This document shows positions 7,552-15,043 of a DNA stretch of 38,507 nucleotides, one piece after another. The DNA is from Gammaproteobacteria bacterium. GTDB taxonomy: Bacteria > Pseudomonadota > Gammaproteobacteria > DRLM01. Each line of letters opens with the position of its first letter. Position 1 is the first letter of the stretch. The notes below the pieces were generated by a model. That model saw only the letters and a list, made by a program, of their open reading frames with translations. It was not told where the DNA came from and ran no database searches. A program made the position numbers and the translations under genes. Location of the stretch: assembly GCA_023266095.1 (NCBI GenBank), contig JAHFRV010000030.1, positions 1 through 38,507 on the forward strand. The letters are read 5' to 3'.

Positions 7552-9303
7552 ATGAGACGGGTCTGTGCTGCGTTTACATCTCACGTTACCCAGGGCTTGG
7601 CCCTGGTGGCGTTGGTATCATTGTGCCCCGCCGCGCGCGCCTTGCCCGTCGATGTGTCGGGCAGCGTGGGTTACAGCTTCCGTTCGCTTAGCGCCGATAC
7701 CACTGACGCCACCAGCAATCAACTCTTCGGAAATTTACGTCTGCGTACTTATATTTGGCAGCCCTGGTTCGCCACTGTCGAAGGGGGCGCCACGCTCGCC
7801 AAGGACAATTCGGATTTGGACGACGGCAGCACCAGCACCAGCACTACCTCGGACATCTATTCCGGTGATCTCGTGCTGAATGTGTTGCCGGATAGCCGCA
7901 CGCCCTTTCGCTTATTGTATCAGGCCACCGATAGCCGCGTGGACAATACCGTGGTTTACAACCCGCTGGTGCGGGTCTATGGTTCGGAATACCAGACCAC
8001 CAATTTGGATTTGCGGCAATCCTATATCACCGAGGATGGCCATCGGGCCCAGTTGCGTTATGGCGCGCGGACCTGGGATTCGGATCTGAGCGGCACCTAT
8101 GAAAATGAAATCATGGGCGTGGAGCTGGACTGGCGGCCCGTACGTCAGCGCCTGTTGTTTCGCGGCAATATTGAAACCACGGATCAATCCCGCACCGATC
8201 GACATCAGGAAAATCTCATACTCGATGTCGATCATTATTATTTCCCCAATGATGATCTGCGGCTCGACACCAAGGCCAGCCACTATCATCTCGACACCAC
8301 CTTCGATGGTGCGACCGGTTTGGTGGATACTGTTACTACGGAAATCTCCCAGGTATCCAGCTTCACTTTTTGGCGGCCGGTCGATCGGCGCTGGACGGTC
8401 AGCGCCGGCGCGCGTGCCTACACCATGGCCGGCGAAAATTCCGCGCAATCCAGCGACCAGACCAGCTTTGGGGCGACGGCGGGCGCCTTCTATCAATATT
8501 CGAAACGGCTGCGGTTCGACGGCAGTGTCAACTTCAGCAAGGCCGACATCAATAGCGCCGACCAAACCACCCATCGCGAACGCCTTGGCGCTCTGCTGCA
8601 ATCCGATCTGGTGGAGTTGCGGGGATTTACTTATCAGTGGTATGCCAGCGGCGCGCTGGAAAATCTGAGTGACGTGGACGATGACGCGTTATCGCTACAG
8701 GCTTCGTTGGGACACGATGCACAGAGAATGTGGATGTTGAACCCACAGTCGTCCTTGCGTTTGAGTTTGACCCAGGCGCTCAATGAGGTGTTGAGCACCG
8801 GCGATCAGGAAACCGCGCATCGCTTGGATCACAGCGCGAGCCTGGGCTGGAATCAGTCGGCCTTCCAAGGGGCGACCACTCTGGTGCAGCTGACTTTGTC
8901 CGACTCGCGTAATTTCGGTGATTTGAGCGATGAGCAGCAGTTGATCAATCTGCAAGCTTCCCGGTATCAAGCGCTAGGCGCGCGCAACACCTTGTCGGGA
9001 CATTTGACCCTGCAGACCGTGGTTCGTGATTTTTCCAATCATGCCAATGACGGCTCGGTGACCACCACCACCGGCCAGATCAGTTATCTTCACCAGACGC
9101 TGTTCAATATACCGCGACTGCAATTCAACTCCGATCTGCGTGTTTCACAAGCGTCAACGGATGAAGGTCTTGATCGCAACGAATGGGAGAATCGTCTGGA
9201 TTACACCATCGGTTTGGTGGACGCCAGCCTGAGTTTTAGATGGATGGATAACGGCGACGAGAGTTCACAGCTCTTATATTTTCGGGTGACACGCCGATTT
9301 TAA
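7552..9303 (+). CDS. Large outer-membrane beta-barrel, putative cytochrome-conduit porin
   Basis: A 583-residue protein from the ATG at 7552. That start puts a typical signal peptide (hydrophobic core GLALVALVSL, cleavage after ARA) at the N-terminus, while the in-frame GTG at 7390 would bury it behind 54 unsupported residues. The mature part consists of regularly alternating short amphipathic strands rich in Tyr, Asp, Ser and Thr with polar turns, and it ends YFRVTRRF, the C-terminal Phe recognised by the Bam machinery. Length would allow some 24-28 strands, the size class of MtrB/PioB and Geobacter OmbB/ExtI-type porins. I see no CXXC near the N-terminus as in MtrB. Its place between a tetraheme and several triheme cytochromes supports a role as the sheath of a trans-outer-membrane electron conduit. 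That function is inferred, not shown by sequence identity. Confidence 0.8.
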   Translation: MRRVCAAFTSHVTQGLALVALVSLCPAARALPVDVSGSVGYSFRSLSADTTDATSNQLFGNLRLRTYIWQPWFATVEGGATLAKDNSDLDDGSTSTSTTSDIYSGDLVLNVLPDSRTPFRLLYQATDSRVDNTVVYNPLVRVYGSEYQTTNLDLRQSYITEDGHRAQLRYGARTWDSDLSGTYENEIMGVELDWRPVRQRLLFRGNIETTDQSRTDRHQENLILDVDHYYFPNDDLRLDTKASHYHLDTTFDGATGLVDTVTTEISQVSSFTFWRPVDRRWTVSAGARAYTMAGENSAQSSDQTSFGATAGAFYQYSKRLRFDGSVNFSKADINSADQTTHRERLGALLQSDLVELRGFTYQWYASGALENLSDVDDDALSLQASLGHDAQRMWMLNPQSSLRLSLTQALNEVLSTGDQETAHRLDHSASLGWNQSAFQGATTLVQLTLSDSRNFGDLSDEQQLINLQASRYQALGARNTLSGHLTLQTVVRDFSNHANDGSVTTTTGQISYLHQTLFNIPRLQFNSDLRVSQASTDEGLDRNEWENRLDYTIGLVDASLSFRWMDNGDESSQLLYFRVTRRF

Positions 9304-9381
9304 GAGGGTTAAGGTTTGAAACCATTACCAAGTTTGCTGATCATTAATTATAATACGTCAAATTAACCGAGGAGACAGTGC

Positions 9382-9828
9382 ATGACGTCCTACAAAGCCG
9401 ACCGTAGCATTAAATGGAGATTTTCCATTTTGGGGGTGTTGGCGGGACTGGCCCTGCTGGCCATGGCCCCTGCCAAAGCGGAATATGCCGATGTGATCAT
9501 TAATAATTATGCCGACGCGGCCGGCATGCGACCCGTGGTATTCCCGCACTGGTTCCATCGTATTCGTTTCCGTTGTAAGGTCTGTCATGCCGACTTGGGG
9601 TTCCAGTTCAAAGCCGGCGGGAACAAGATCACCATGGCCAAGATCATCGACGGTAAATTCTGCGGCGCTTGCCATAACGGGGAGGTGGCTTGGTCCGTGG
9701 AGAACTGCAATATGTGCCACTCCGGTATACCCGGCACGCCGACCCACATTCATGGGAGTACCGTGCAGCGTCTAGTGTCGCCTCCTTATAAGGCGCTCAA
9801 CGCTCCACAACAACCAGCCCAACAGTAA
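9382..9828 (+). CDS. Periplasmic triheme cytochrome (c7-type domain)
   Basis: A 148-residue exported protein with a signal peptide of about 33 residues (ending PAKA) and a single c7-like triheme domain: CKVCH (65-69), CGACH (94-98), CNMCH (109-113). The spacing, the preceding VVFPHWFH histidines, and the phrase ITMAKIIDGKFCGACHNG match the triheme domain known from PpcA relatives and multi-domain 'nanowire' cytochromes. GAGGAG lies 7 bases before the ATG. The C-terminus is a short Ala/Gln/Pro tail. A second triheme gene follows 24 bases on. Likely role: electron carrier between inner membrane and the outer-membrane conduit. Confidence 0.9.
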   Translation: MTSYKADRSIKWRFSILGVLAGLALLAMAPAKAEYADVIINNYADAAGMRPVVFPHWFHRIRFRCKVCHADLGFQFKAGGNKITMAKIIDGKFCGACHNGEVAWSVENCNMCHSGIPGTPTHIHGSTVQRLVSPPYKALNAPQQPAQQ

Positions 9829-9852
9829 CCGGTCAATGTGAGGAACGTGGTC

Positions 9853-10539
9853 ATGAGACAACAATTGAAAATCTATGTCGGATCAGCGGTGTTGGCCCTG
9901 CTGGTTTCTGCTCCCGCCCTCGCGGCGGACGCGGGTTTGTTTAGCGGCGCCATGCAACAAGCGGCGCCCGGCGAACACTTGCTGCTGGCTGATGTGTCAT
10001 CTTCCAATACTTTCAATCGTAATTTGAAAAAGGAAAAAGATCCTAACGCCGCCCCTTCCGAAGACGGGTATCACGACCCCGAAAATGAAGGCACGCATAT
10101 TTTGCAGCCGCCCAAGGATGCCTATACCGGCTTACCTACCACGGAATTCGGCAATCATGTGGACTGGGTGAAGTCGATAGACGAGAAGAAGCTGTCACCC
10201 CGTTGGGACCGGATTAATTCCAGCGAAGAACCCTTCGTGATGGACATGGACATCGTCCGTGAAGTGAAAGCTTCGGTGCCGGACGTGGTGTTTCCGCATC
10301 GTCAACACACCGAATGGCTGGCCTGCGCCAACTGCCATCCCGCTATCTTCGTTCCGCAGAAAGGTGCTAACCAAATCAATATGTCGGCCATCCTGCTGGG
10401 ACAGAAGTGCGGCGTCTGTCATGGTAAAGTTTCTTTCCCGATCACCACCAAGACCTGTTCCAAGTGTCACTCCAAACCCAAGCCCGCGGATTGGTCGCCG
10501 CCCTTGAGCGACGCCACCCTTAAGAATCCCTGGCGTTAG
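9853..10539 (+). CDS. Periplasmic triheme cytochrome with N-terminal extension
   Basis: A 228-residue exported cytochrome. The ATG at 9853 is preferred over the GTG at 9838, because AGGA then sits at normal spacing and the signal peptide (to ALAA) starts cleanly. A roughly 120-residue non-heme region with the phrase DGYHDPENEG precedes a triheme domain with CANCH, CGVCH and CSKCH. The heme domain and the preceding HDP region closely resemble the triheme protein encoded at 12345 (CANCHPAIF then PQKG in both), so the two are paralogs. Redox carrier role inferred. A hairpin follows the gene. Confidence 0.88.
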   Translation: MRQQLKIYVGSAVLALLVSAPALAADAGLFSGAMQQAAPGEHLLLADVSSSNTFNRNLKKEKDPNAAPSEDGYHDPENEGTHILQPPKDAYTGLPTTEFGNHVDWVKSIDEKKLSPRWDRINSSEEPFVMDMDIVREVKASVPDVVFPHRQHTEWLACANCHPAIFVPQKGANQINMSAILLGQKCGVCHGKVSFPITTKTCSKCHSKPKPADWSPPLSDATLKNPWR

Positions 10540-10552
10540 TCCGATAACGCAA

Positions 10553-10582
10553 GCGGCGCCACAAGTGTGTGGCGCCGCCGCT
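10553..10582 (+). terminator. Hairpin after the second triheme gene
   Basis: An 11-bp perfect stem GCGGCGCCACA (10553-10563) and its complement (10568-10578) with loop AGTG, 13 bases after the stop. The T-rich stretch behind it is short (CTGTTTAG). It may attenuate rather than stop transcription, splitting the cluster into two transcriptional blocks. Confidence 0.6.
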
Positions 10583-10736
10583 GTTTAGTCAGTTCCTGAT
10601 TCCGTGTAATTACGGGGCAAGCTGTGAGCAACACCGTTGTCCAGGGGTAAGTCTGTCTGGACTGGGTTTGTGAAAGTGACGGATCGGCGAATCATTTGCG
10701 GCTGAGCAAGGTCATAAGATTCGGCGAGGAGACTTA

Positions 10737-12218
10737 ATGAACTCAAAGTGTAAATTAGTACTTTTGGCGTTGGTGGTGATGGCAGGTTCCGCGGCCGCAA
10801 GTGAGAACCAAGAGGCCGCGCCGACTGCCGCTACAGCGCCGGTTGCAGAGGCGCAGCAGCCGAGTGTAAGCGCCGATCCGGTGGAAGGCAGTGCAACGGT
10901 CCCGCCCGCGCCGGTAGCTGCGCCGCCGGCCGTGGTGACGCCCAGCCCTGTCCCGTCCAAACCCGTGGTGAGTGCGCCGGCGGCGCAGTCCGGCGGTGCT
11001 ATAACCGTGGTGGCCGATCGCACACCGCGGACTTTTCATTTGATAGCCGGGACGAAGGACGCCAGCCATCCTTATTTTGGCCATGGTTCGGACATGGGGT
11101 TCGTGACCGATGGTGTGCAGGGAAAAGAGCTGGTGTTGACCCGGGGCGTGACGTACACGTTCAATTTGAACACTGGCGTGATGCACGATTTTTATTTCAC
11201 TACCAGTCCGGTGGGGCGTGGTGCCGGCACCTTGACCGAGGGCATTACCGGCCAGTTTATTTTTAAGGGCGACGCGATGTTTACGCCGTCCGCCACTACG
11301 CCGGAAGTGGCGTACTACCAATGCCGTAATCACGCCTATATGGGCGGCAAGATTCACATCGCCAACGCCGGTGACAAGGTAAGCTTGGGTGGCTCGCCTG
11401 CCTTGCCCGTGGAAGGGGTTCCGGTAGCTCGCACTTACACCGCGGATCAAATAAAACAAAAATTGGCTTTCGCGGAGATGTTGATCGGGTCATCCGCCTC
11501 CGCTAAACGGGTGGCCGCCAGTAATAATACCGAAGCGCAAACCTTGATTACCCAAGCCAAAGACCAGTTGGCTGCCGCGCGTACCGCCTTGGGCGCCAGT
11601 GATAATCACCGGGCCATGGAGTCGGTGAACGAAGCCTTGCGGCTGATGAACAACGCCACCCGCTTGGTCCCCGATCAGCAAGTGGTGGATTACAAATCCC
11701 GTTACGCGGCTTTGCTCGAACAAATCCAAGGCTTTGAAACTTCTCATCAGCGGAATGTGGCGCAGGGCATGAAGCCCATCAAGCCGGGTGCGGAATTGGA
11801 TAAAGCCAAATATGGCAAGTTGATGAGCGAGGCGGAGAGTCTGGCGGCCAAAGGTGACCACGAGAATGCGGTCAAGCGACTCGAATCAGCCAATGAATTG
11901 ATCACCGCCGCTTTGAGCGCGATGCTGCACGAGCAGACCATGGTCTATGACAAGAGTTTCGCCTCGCCTAAAGATGAGTACGAGTTTGAGTTGTCCCGTT
12001 ACCGCAGTTATGCGGAGCTGGTGCCGGTGGCCATCGAACAACGCCGCCCGGCGCCGCAAACGATAACCCTGATGGATGAGCAGACCAACCGCGCTAAAGA
12101 AGTCTATGCGGAGGCGGTGGCATTGGCGGCCAAGGGCGATCACAAAATGGCCGTGATGGCGATGCAGGCGGCGACCGAAAGAGTGCAAAAAGCTTTGCGG
12201 CTGGCGGGAGTGCAATAG
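10737..12218 (+). CDS. Secreted cupredoxin-domain protein with helical C-terminal region
   Basis: A 493-residue exported protein. The signal peptide covers about residues 1-21. A Pro/Ala-rich low-complexity linker (25-85) leads to a cupredoxin-like beta domain at about 98-210 with a plausible type-1 copper site: His150 (VMHDF), Cys196, His199 and Met202 (YYQCRNHAYMGG). The remaining 280 residues are almost entirely helical, with several KGDHxxA-type helix-turn-helix repeats resembling TPR units (AAKGDHENAVKRLESA, AAKGDHKMAVMAMQAA). The ribosome-binding site GAGGAG is good. It lies between two triheme cytochrome paralogs. A copper electron carrier that docks onto cytochromes through the helical part is a reasonable inference. 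I do not know a named family with exactly this architecture. Confidence 0.8.
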   Translation: MNSKCKLVLLALVVMAGSAAASENQEAAPTAATAPVAEAQQPSVSADPVEGSATVPPAPVAAPPAVVTPSPVPSKPVVSAPAAQSGGAITVVADRTPRTFHLIAGTKDASHPYFGHGSDMGFVTDGVQGKELVLTRGVTYTFNLNTGVMHDFYFTTSPVGRGAGTLTEGITGQFIFKGDAMFTPSATTPEVAYYQCRNHAYMGGKIHIANAGDKVSLGGSPALPVEGVPVARTYTADQIKQKLAFAEMLIGSSASAKRVAASNNTEAQTLITQAKDQLAAARTALGASDNHRAMESVNEALRLMNNATRLVPDQQVVDYKSRYAALLEQIQGFETSHQRNVAQGMKPIKPGAELDKAKYGKLMSEAESLAAKGDHENAVKRLESANELITAALSAMLHEQTMVYDKSFASPKDEYEFELSRYRSYAELVPVAIEQRRPAPQTITLMDEQTNRAKEVYAEAVALAAKGDHKMAVMAMQAATERVQKALRLAGVQ

Positions 12219-12344
12219 TCGTTCTGCCGTGGCCGTATATTAGGTATGGACAAGGCCGCGTTTTTTCGGTGTGACTTGTCTTGAAAACACGCTATATTAC
12301 CCGAGCCCGCTCCAGCAGGGGCCGGCATGCCAAATGGGGATAGC

Positions 12345-12947
12345 ATGAATAAAGGCGTCGAGCGATACGCGTTTAACACTCATCTCCGCGGCTATTTCGC
12401 TGTGGCCATCGCCCTGTTTTTCGGCTGGGCCGTCGCGGCGCACGCGGAAGACGGTCCGGTGTGGACCAAGGGCCTGCACTTTCAAACGGAAGGTGAAGTA
12501 GTTCCCGTTTTGGAAGACGGCATCCACGATCCCACCAACAATGCCGTGACTATTTTTCAAGAGCCGGTGGAATCCATGAAGGATTTCCCCCGTGACGGTG
12601 CCGGCATCATCGACTGGGTGAAAGTGCTGCAAAAGGATATGATCGACCCGCGGCAGAGCAAGCTGGGTGACAAGGATATGTATGCCGCCGACTTCGACAT
12701 TATTTTCAAGAATACCGGTTCCATGCCGTTCGTGCGCTTTCCCCATTTGCCCCATACGCAATGGTTGACCTGCGCCAATTGCCACCCTGCGATATTTCTT
12801 CCGCAGAAAGGGTCAAACCCGATTACCATGTCGGACATCATCCAAGGCAAATACTGCGGTGTCTGCCATGGCAAGGTCGCCTTTCCTCCCACTATGAATT
12901 GTGGACGATGCCACTCCGTACCGCGCGATTCCGCCGGGCTGCGCTAG
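12345..12947 (+). CDS. Periplasmic triheme cytochrome, paralog of the 9853 protein
   Basis: A 200-residue exported cytochrome. The ATG at 12345 has GGGGA at good spacing. The in-frame ATG at 12327 has none, so the longer form is rejected. The signal peptide ends AHA. The N-terminal non-heme region contains DGIHDPTNN and IIDWVK, matching DGYHDPENE and HVDWVK of the paralog. The triheme domain has CANCH, CGVCH and CGRCH. The last 40 bases overlap the start of the downstream propeller lipoprotein gene in another frame, which indicates translational coupling. Confidence 0.9.
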   Translation: MNKGVERYAFNTHLRGYFAVAIALFFGWAVAAHAEDGPVWTKGLHFQTEGEVVPVLEDGIHDPTNNAVTIFQEPVESMKDFPRDGAGIIDWVKVLQKDMIDPRQSKLGDKDMYAADFDIIFKNTGSMPFVRFPHLPHTQWLTCANCHPAIFLPQKGSNPITMSDIIQGKYCGVCHGKVAFPPTMNCGRCHSVPRDSAGLR

Positions 12948-13963
12948 CTGCGCTGCTGACCGGCAGCACCTGGCTTCTGAACGGATGTTCCATGTTCGGT
13001 GGTACACCCATGTCCTCGACCGCCGAAGGCGAGGTGGTCGCCGAGACCGCGTCGAGCCGTATTTATTTTGAAGAAAGCCTCCGCGGCGGCCGGGTTGGCA
13101 ATGCCTTTTTCGGCAACGGTGAACTGCAACCGGTGATGACCGGCGACACCGGTGGACTGGTGCGCTTGCACGAAGCCCGTTTCCGCCGTCCGGTGGCGGT
13201 GGCCGCCAAAGATCATTGGGTATACGTGGTCGATGCCGACCAGCAGCAGGTGATCCTTTACGATCGTATTTCCGGAACCCAGGAAATCCTGGTCAGCTTG
13301 AAAGGGCTGGTAACCGGCGATGTCGCCGACATTTTCGTTACCGGCGACCGCAGCTTTTACCTCGCCGACAGCGTCGGCGGCAAGGTGCTCAAGTTCAATC
13401 GCAATGGCCGTTTGGAAGCTACTTTCCGCGATTCCATGAATCTGCGGCGGCCGGTGGCAGTGTCGGTGGACGAAACCACCGGTGATGTCTACGTTGCCGA
13501 CGGCGTGCTCGATCACGTGTTGATCTTCAATAGCGCGGGTGGTTTGTGGCGCGCGCTCGGCGGTCGCGGTGAAGGAAACGGTGAATTCTTGAATATCACC
13601 GCCATGGCCCGCGGACCGGACGGCGTGTATGTGACCGCCCGTTTCGCCCATCGGGCTCAAGTGCTCTCGGAGGAAGGAACGTTTAAATACGCGTTCGATC
13701 CCGATACCGTGGTGTTCCCCAACGCCGTGGCGGTCGACACCGCCAATCGGGCCTATGTCTCGGACTTTTTTAATAACACCGTCAAAATATTCGAGCAGGG
13801 CAAACTGGTCGCGACCATCGGCGGCGCCGGGGTAGGGCCCGGCCGCTTCAACGGGGTCAGCGACGTGTGGTTGGACGGGAGCTCTTTGTACGTTGCCGAC
13901 AGCCTCAACGGCCGTATCCAAGTGTTCAAGATCGCAGCGGGCGAGTTCAAAGCGAAACAATAA
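12908..13963 (+). CDS. NHL beta-propeller lipoprotein (first of two)
   Basis: A 351-residue lipoprotein: the signal peptide ends in the lipobox LLNGC with Cys27. The start at ATG 12908 lies inside the preceding cytochrome gene. The open frame continues upstream to 12761, but only this start gives the lipoprotein signal. The body has about six NHL/YVTN-type blades recognisable by repeated phrases such as RPVAVSVD, GDVYVADGVLDHVLIFN, NRAYVSDFFNNTVKIF and SLYVADSLNGRIQVF. NHL propellers bind proteins or carbohydrate and are recurrent neighbours of multiheme cytochromes. Here the protein probably scaffolds or assembles the complex in the periplasm or on the outer membrane. Inner- or outer-membrane sorting cannot be fixed from sequence. 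Confidence 0.85.
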   Translation: MPLRTARFRRAALAALLTGSTWLLNGCSMFGGTPMSSTAEGEVVAETASSRIYFEESLRGGRVGNAFFGNGELQPVMTGDTGGLVRLHEARFRRPVAVAAKDHWVYVVDADQQQVILYDRISGTQEILVSLKGLVTGDVADIFVTGDRSFYLADSVGGKVLKFNRNGRLEATFRDSMNLRRPVAVSVDETTGDVYVADGVLDHVLIFNSAGGLWRALGGRGEGNGEFLNITAMARGPDGVYVTARFAHRAQVLSEEGTFKYAFDPDTVVFPNAVAVDTANRAYVSDFFNNTVKIFEQGKLVATIGGAGVGPGRFNGVSDVWLDGSSLYVADSLNGRIQVFKIAAGEFKAKQ

Positions 13964-13975
13964 AAGGGGGTCGGT

Positions 13976-15043
13976 GTGGTGAGACGTGCCAACCTCGCGA
14001 CGGGGTTGCTGGTCGCGGTTGTGGTGTTGGCGGGTTGCGCGCCGACCCACAGCACGCTGCGTTATCAACCCGATCCGCCTTTCACCGCGGTATGGCCGGC
14101 GCCGCCCGAGACGCCGCGTTACCGTTATGTGGGCGAGCTCACCGGCGAACAGAATATCCATGTCGCCAATCAAGGGCTCGCGTCCAGCGGCACGCGGCTG
14201 TTTAAGTGGTTGGTCGGGCTGACCTCGCCGAAACATCTGCCGGTGGTTCTGCAGCGCCCACAGGGCGGGGTGACCGATGCGGCCGGCCGGGTGTATGTCA
14301 CCGACGTCAGCCGTCAAGCGGTCTATGTGTTCGATGAGCCGGCCGGCACCATGCAGGTCTGGGAGATGGCGGCCGACAATGTCCGTTTCGTCTCTCCCAT
14401 CGGTATTTCCTTGGGCGCGAACCATGAAATCCTGGTGGCCGACGCGGAGCTGGGCTATGTGGTCCGCTTGGATAAAGACGGTATTCCGCGCGGAACCATC
14501 GGCCAGACCCAATTGGTACGGCCCACCGGCGTGGTGCGCGATGCGGCGCAGGGCCGGATTTATGTGGCCGACACCCACGGTCACGATATCAAAGTATTCA
14601 GCGACAGCGGCGAGTTGGTGAAGACTTTCGGTCGGCGCGGCGAGGCGGCCGGTGAATATAATTCGCCCACTTATTTGAGCTTTGCCAATAATCGGCTTTA
14701 TGTTGCTGATACACTCAATGCCCGGGTGCAGGTCGTGTCCCCCGACGGCGAGGCCTTGCAGGTGTTCGGCCGCCGAGGAATATTCATGGGTGACATGCCG
14801 CGGCCCAAGGGTGTTGCCGTGGATAAAGACGGCAATGTCTATGTGGTAGAATCTTATTTCGATTATTTGTTAGTATTCAACACCGAAGGTGAGTTGTTAT
14901 TGCCTATCGGCGGTACGGGCGGGGGCCTCGGACAATTTTATCTGCCGGCAGGTGTGTGGACCGATGAGCGTGACCGGATCTACATCGCTGACAGTTTTAA
15001 TGGTCGAGTGGTCATACTTCAGTTCCTGAGAGAGGGCGCATGA
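13976..15043 (+). CDS. NHL beta-propeller lipoprotein (second of two)
   Basis: A 355-residue lipoprotein with signal peptide and lipobox VLAGC (Cys21). The start is one of two adjacent GTG codons (13976 or 13979), with AGGGGG just upstream. Six NHL-like blades are visible, for example GRVYVTDVSRQAVYVFD, RIYVADTHGHDIKVF, RLYVADTLNARVQVV and RIYIADSFNGRVVIL. It is a clear relative of the lipoprotein upstream, so the pair arose by duplication. Its TGA overlaps the ATG of the 11-heme cytochrome gene by four bases, coupling their translation and supporting a partnership between propeller and cytochrome. Confidence 0.87.
   Translation: MVRRANLATGLLVAVVVLAGCAPTHSTLRYQPDPPFTAVWPAPPETPRYRYVGELTGEQNIHVANQGLASSGTRLFKWLVGLTSPKHLPVVLQRPQGGVTDAAGRVYVTDVSRQAVYVFDEPAGTMQVWEMAADNVRFVSPIGISLGANHEILVADAELGYVVRLDKDGIPRGTIGQTQLVRPTGVVRDAAQGRIYVADTHGHDIKVFSDSGELVKTFGRRGEAAGEYNSPTYLSFANNRLYVADTLNARVQVVSPDGEALQVFGRRGIFMGDMPRPKGVAVDKDGNVYVVESYFDYLLVFNTEGELLLPIGGTGGGLGQFYLPAGVWTDERDRIYIADSFNGRVVILQFLREGA

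Noticed and set aside
12944-14584. A 546-codon minus-strand frame across the two NHL genes
   Set aside because: Reverse-frame artefact of high-GC coding DNA. It crosses the boundary between two well-supported lipoprotein genes and shows no family features.
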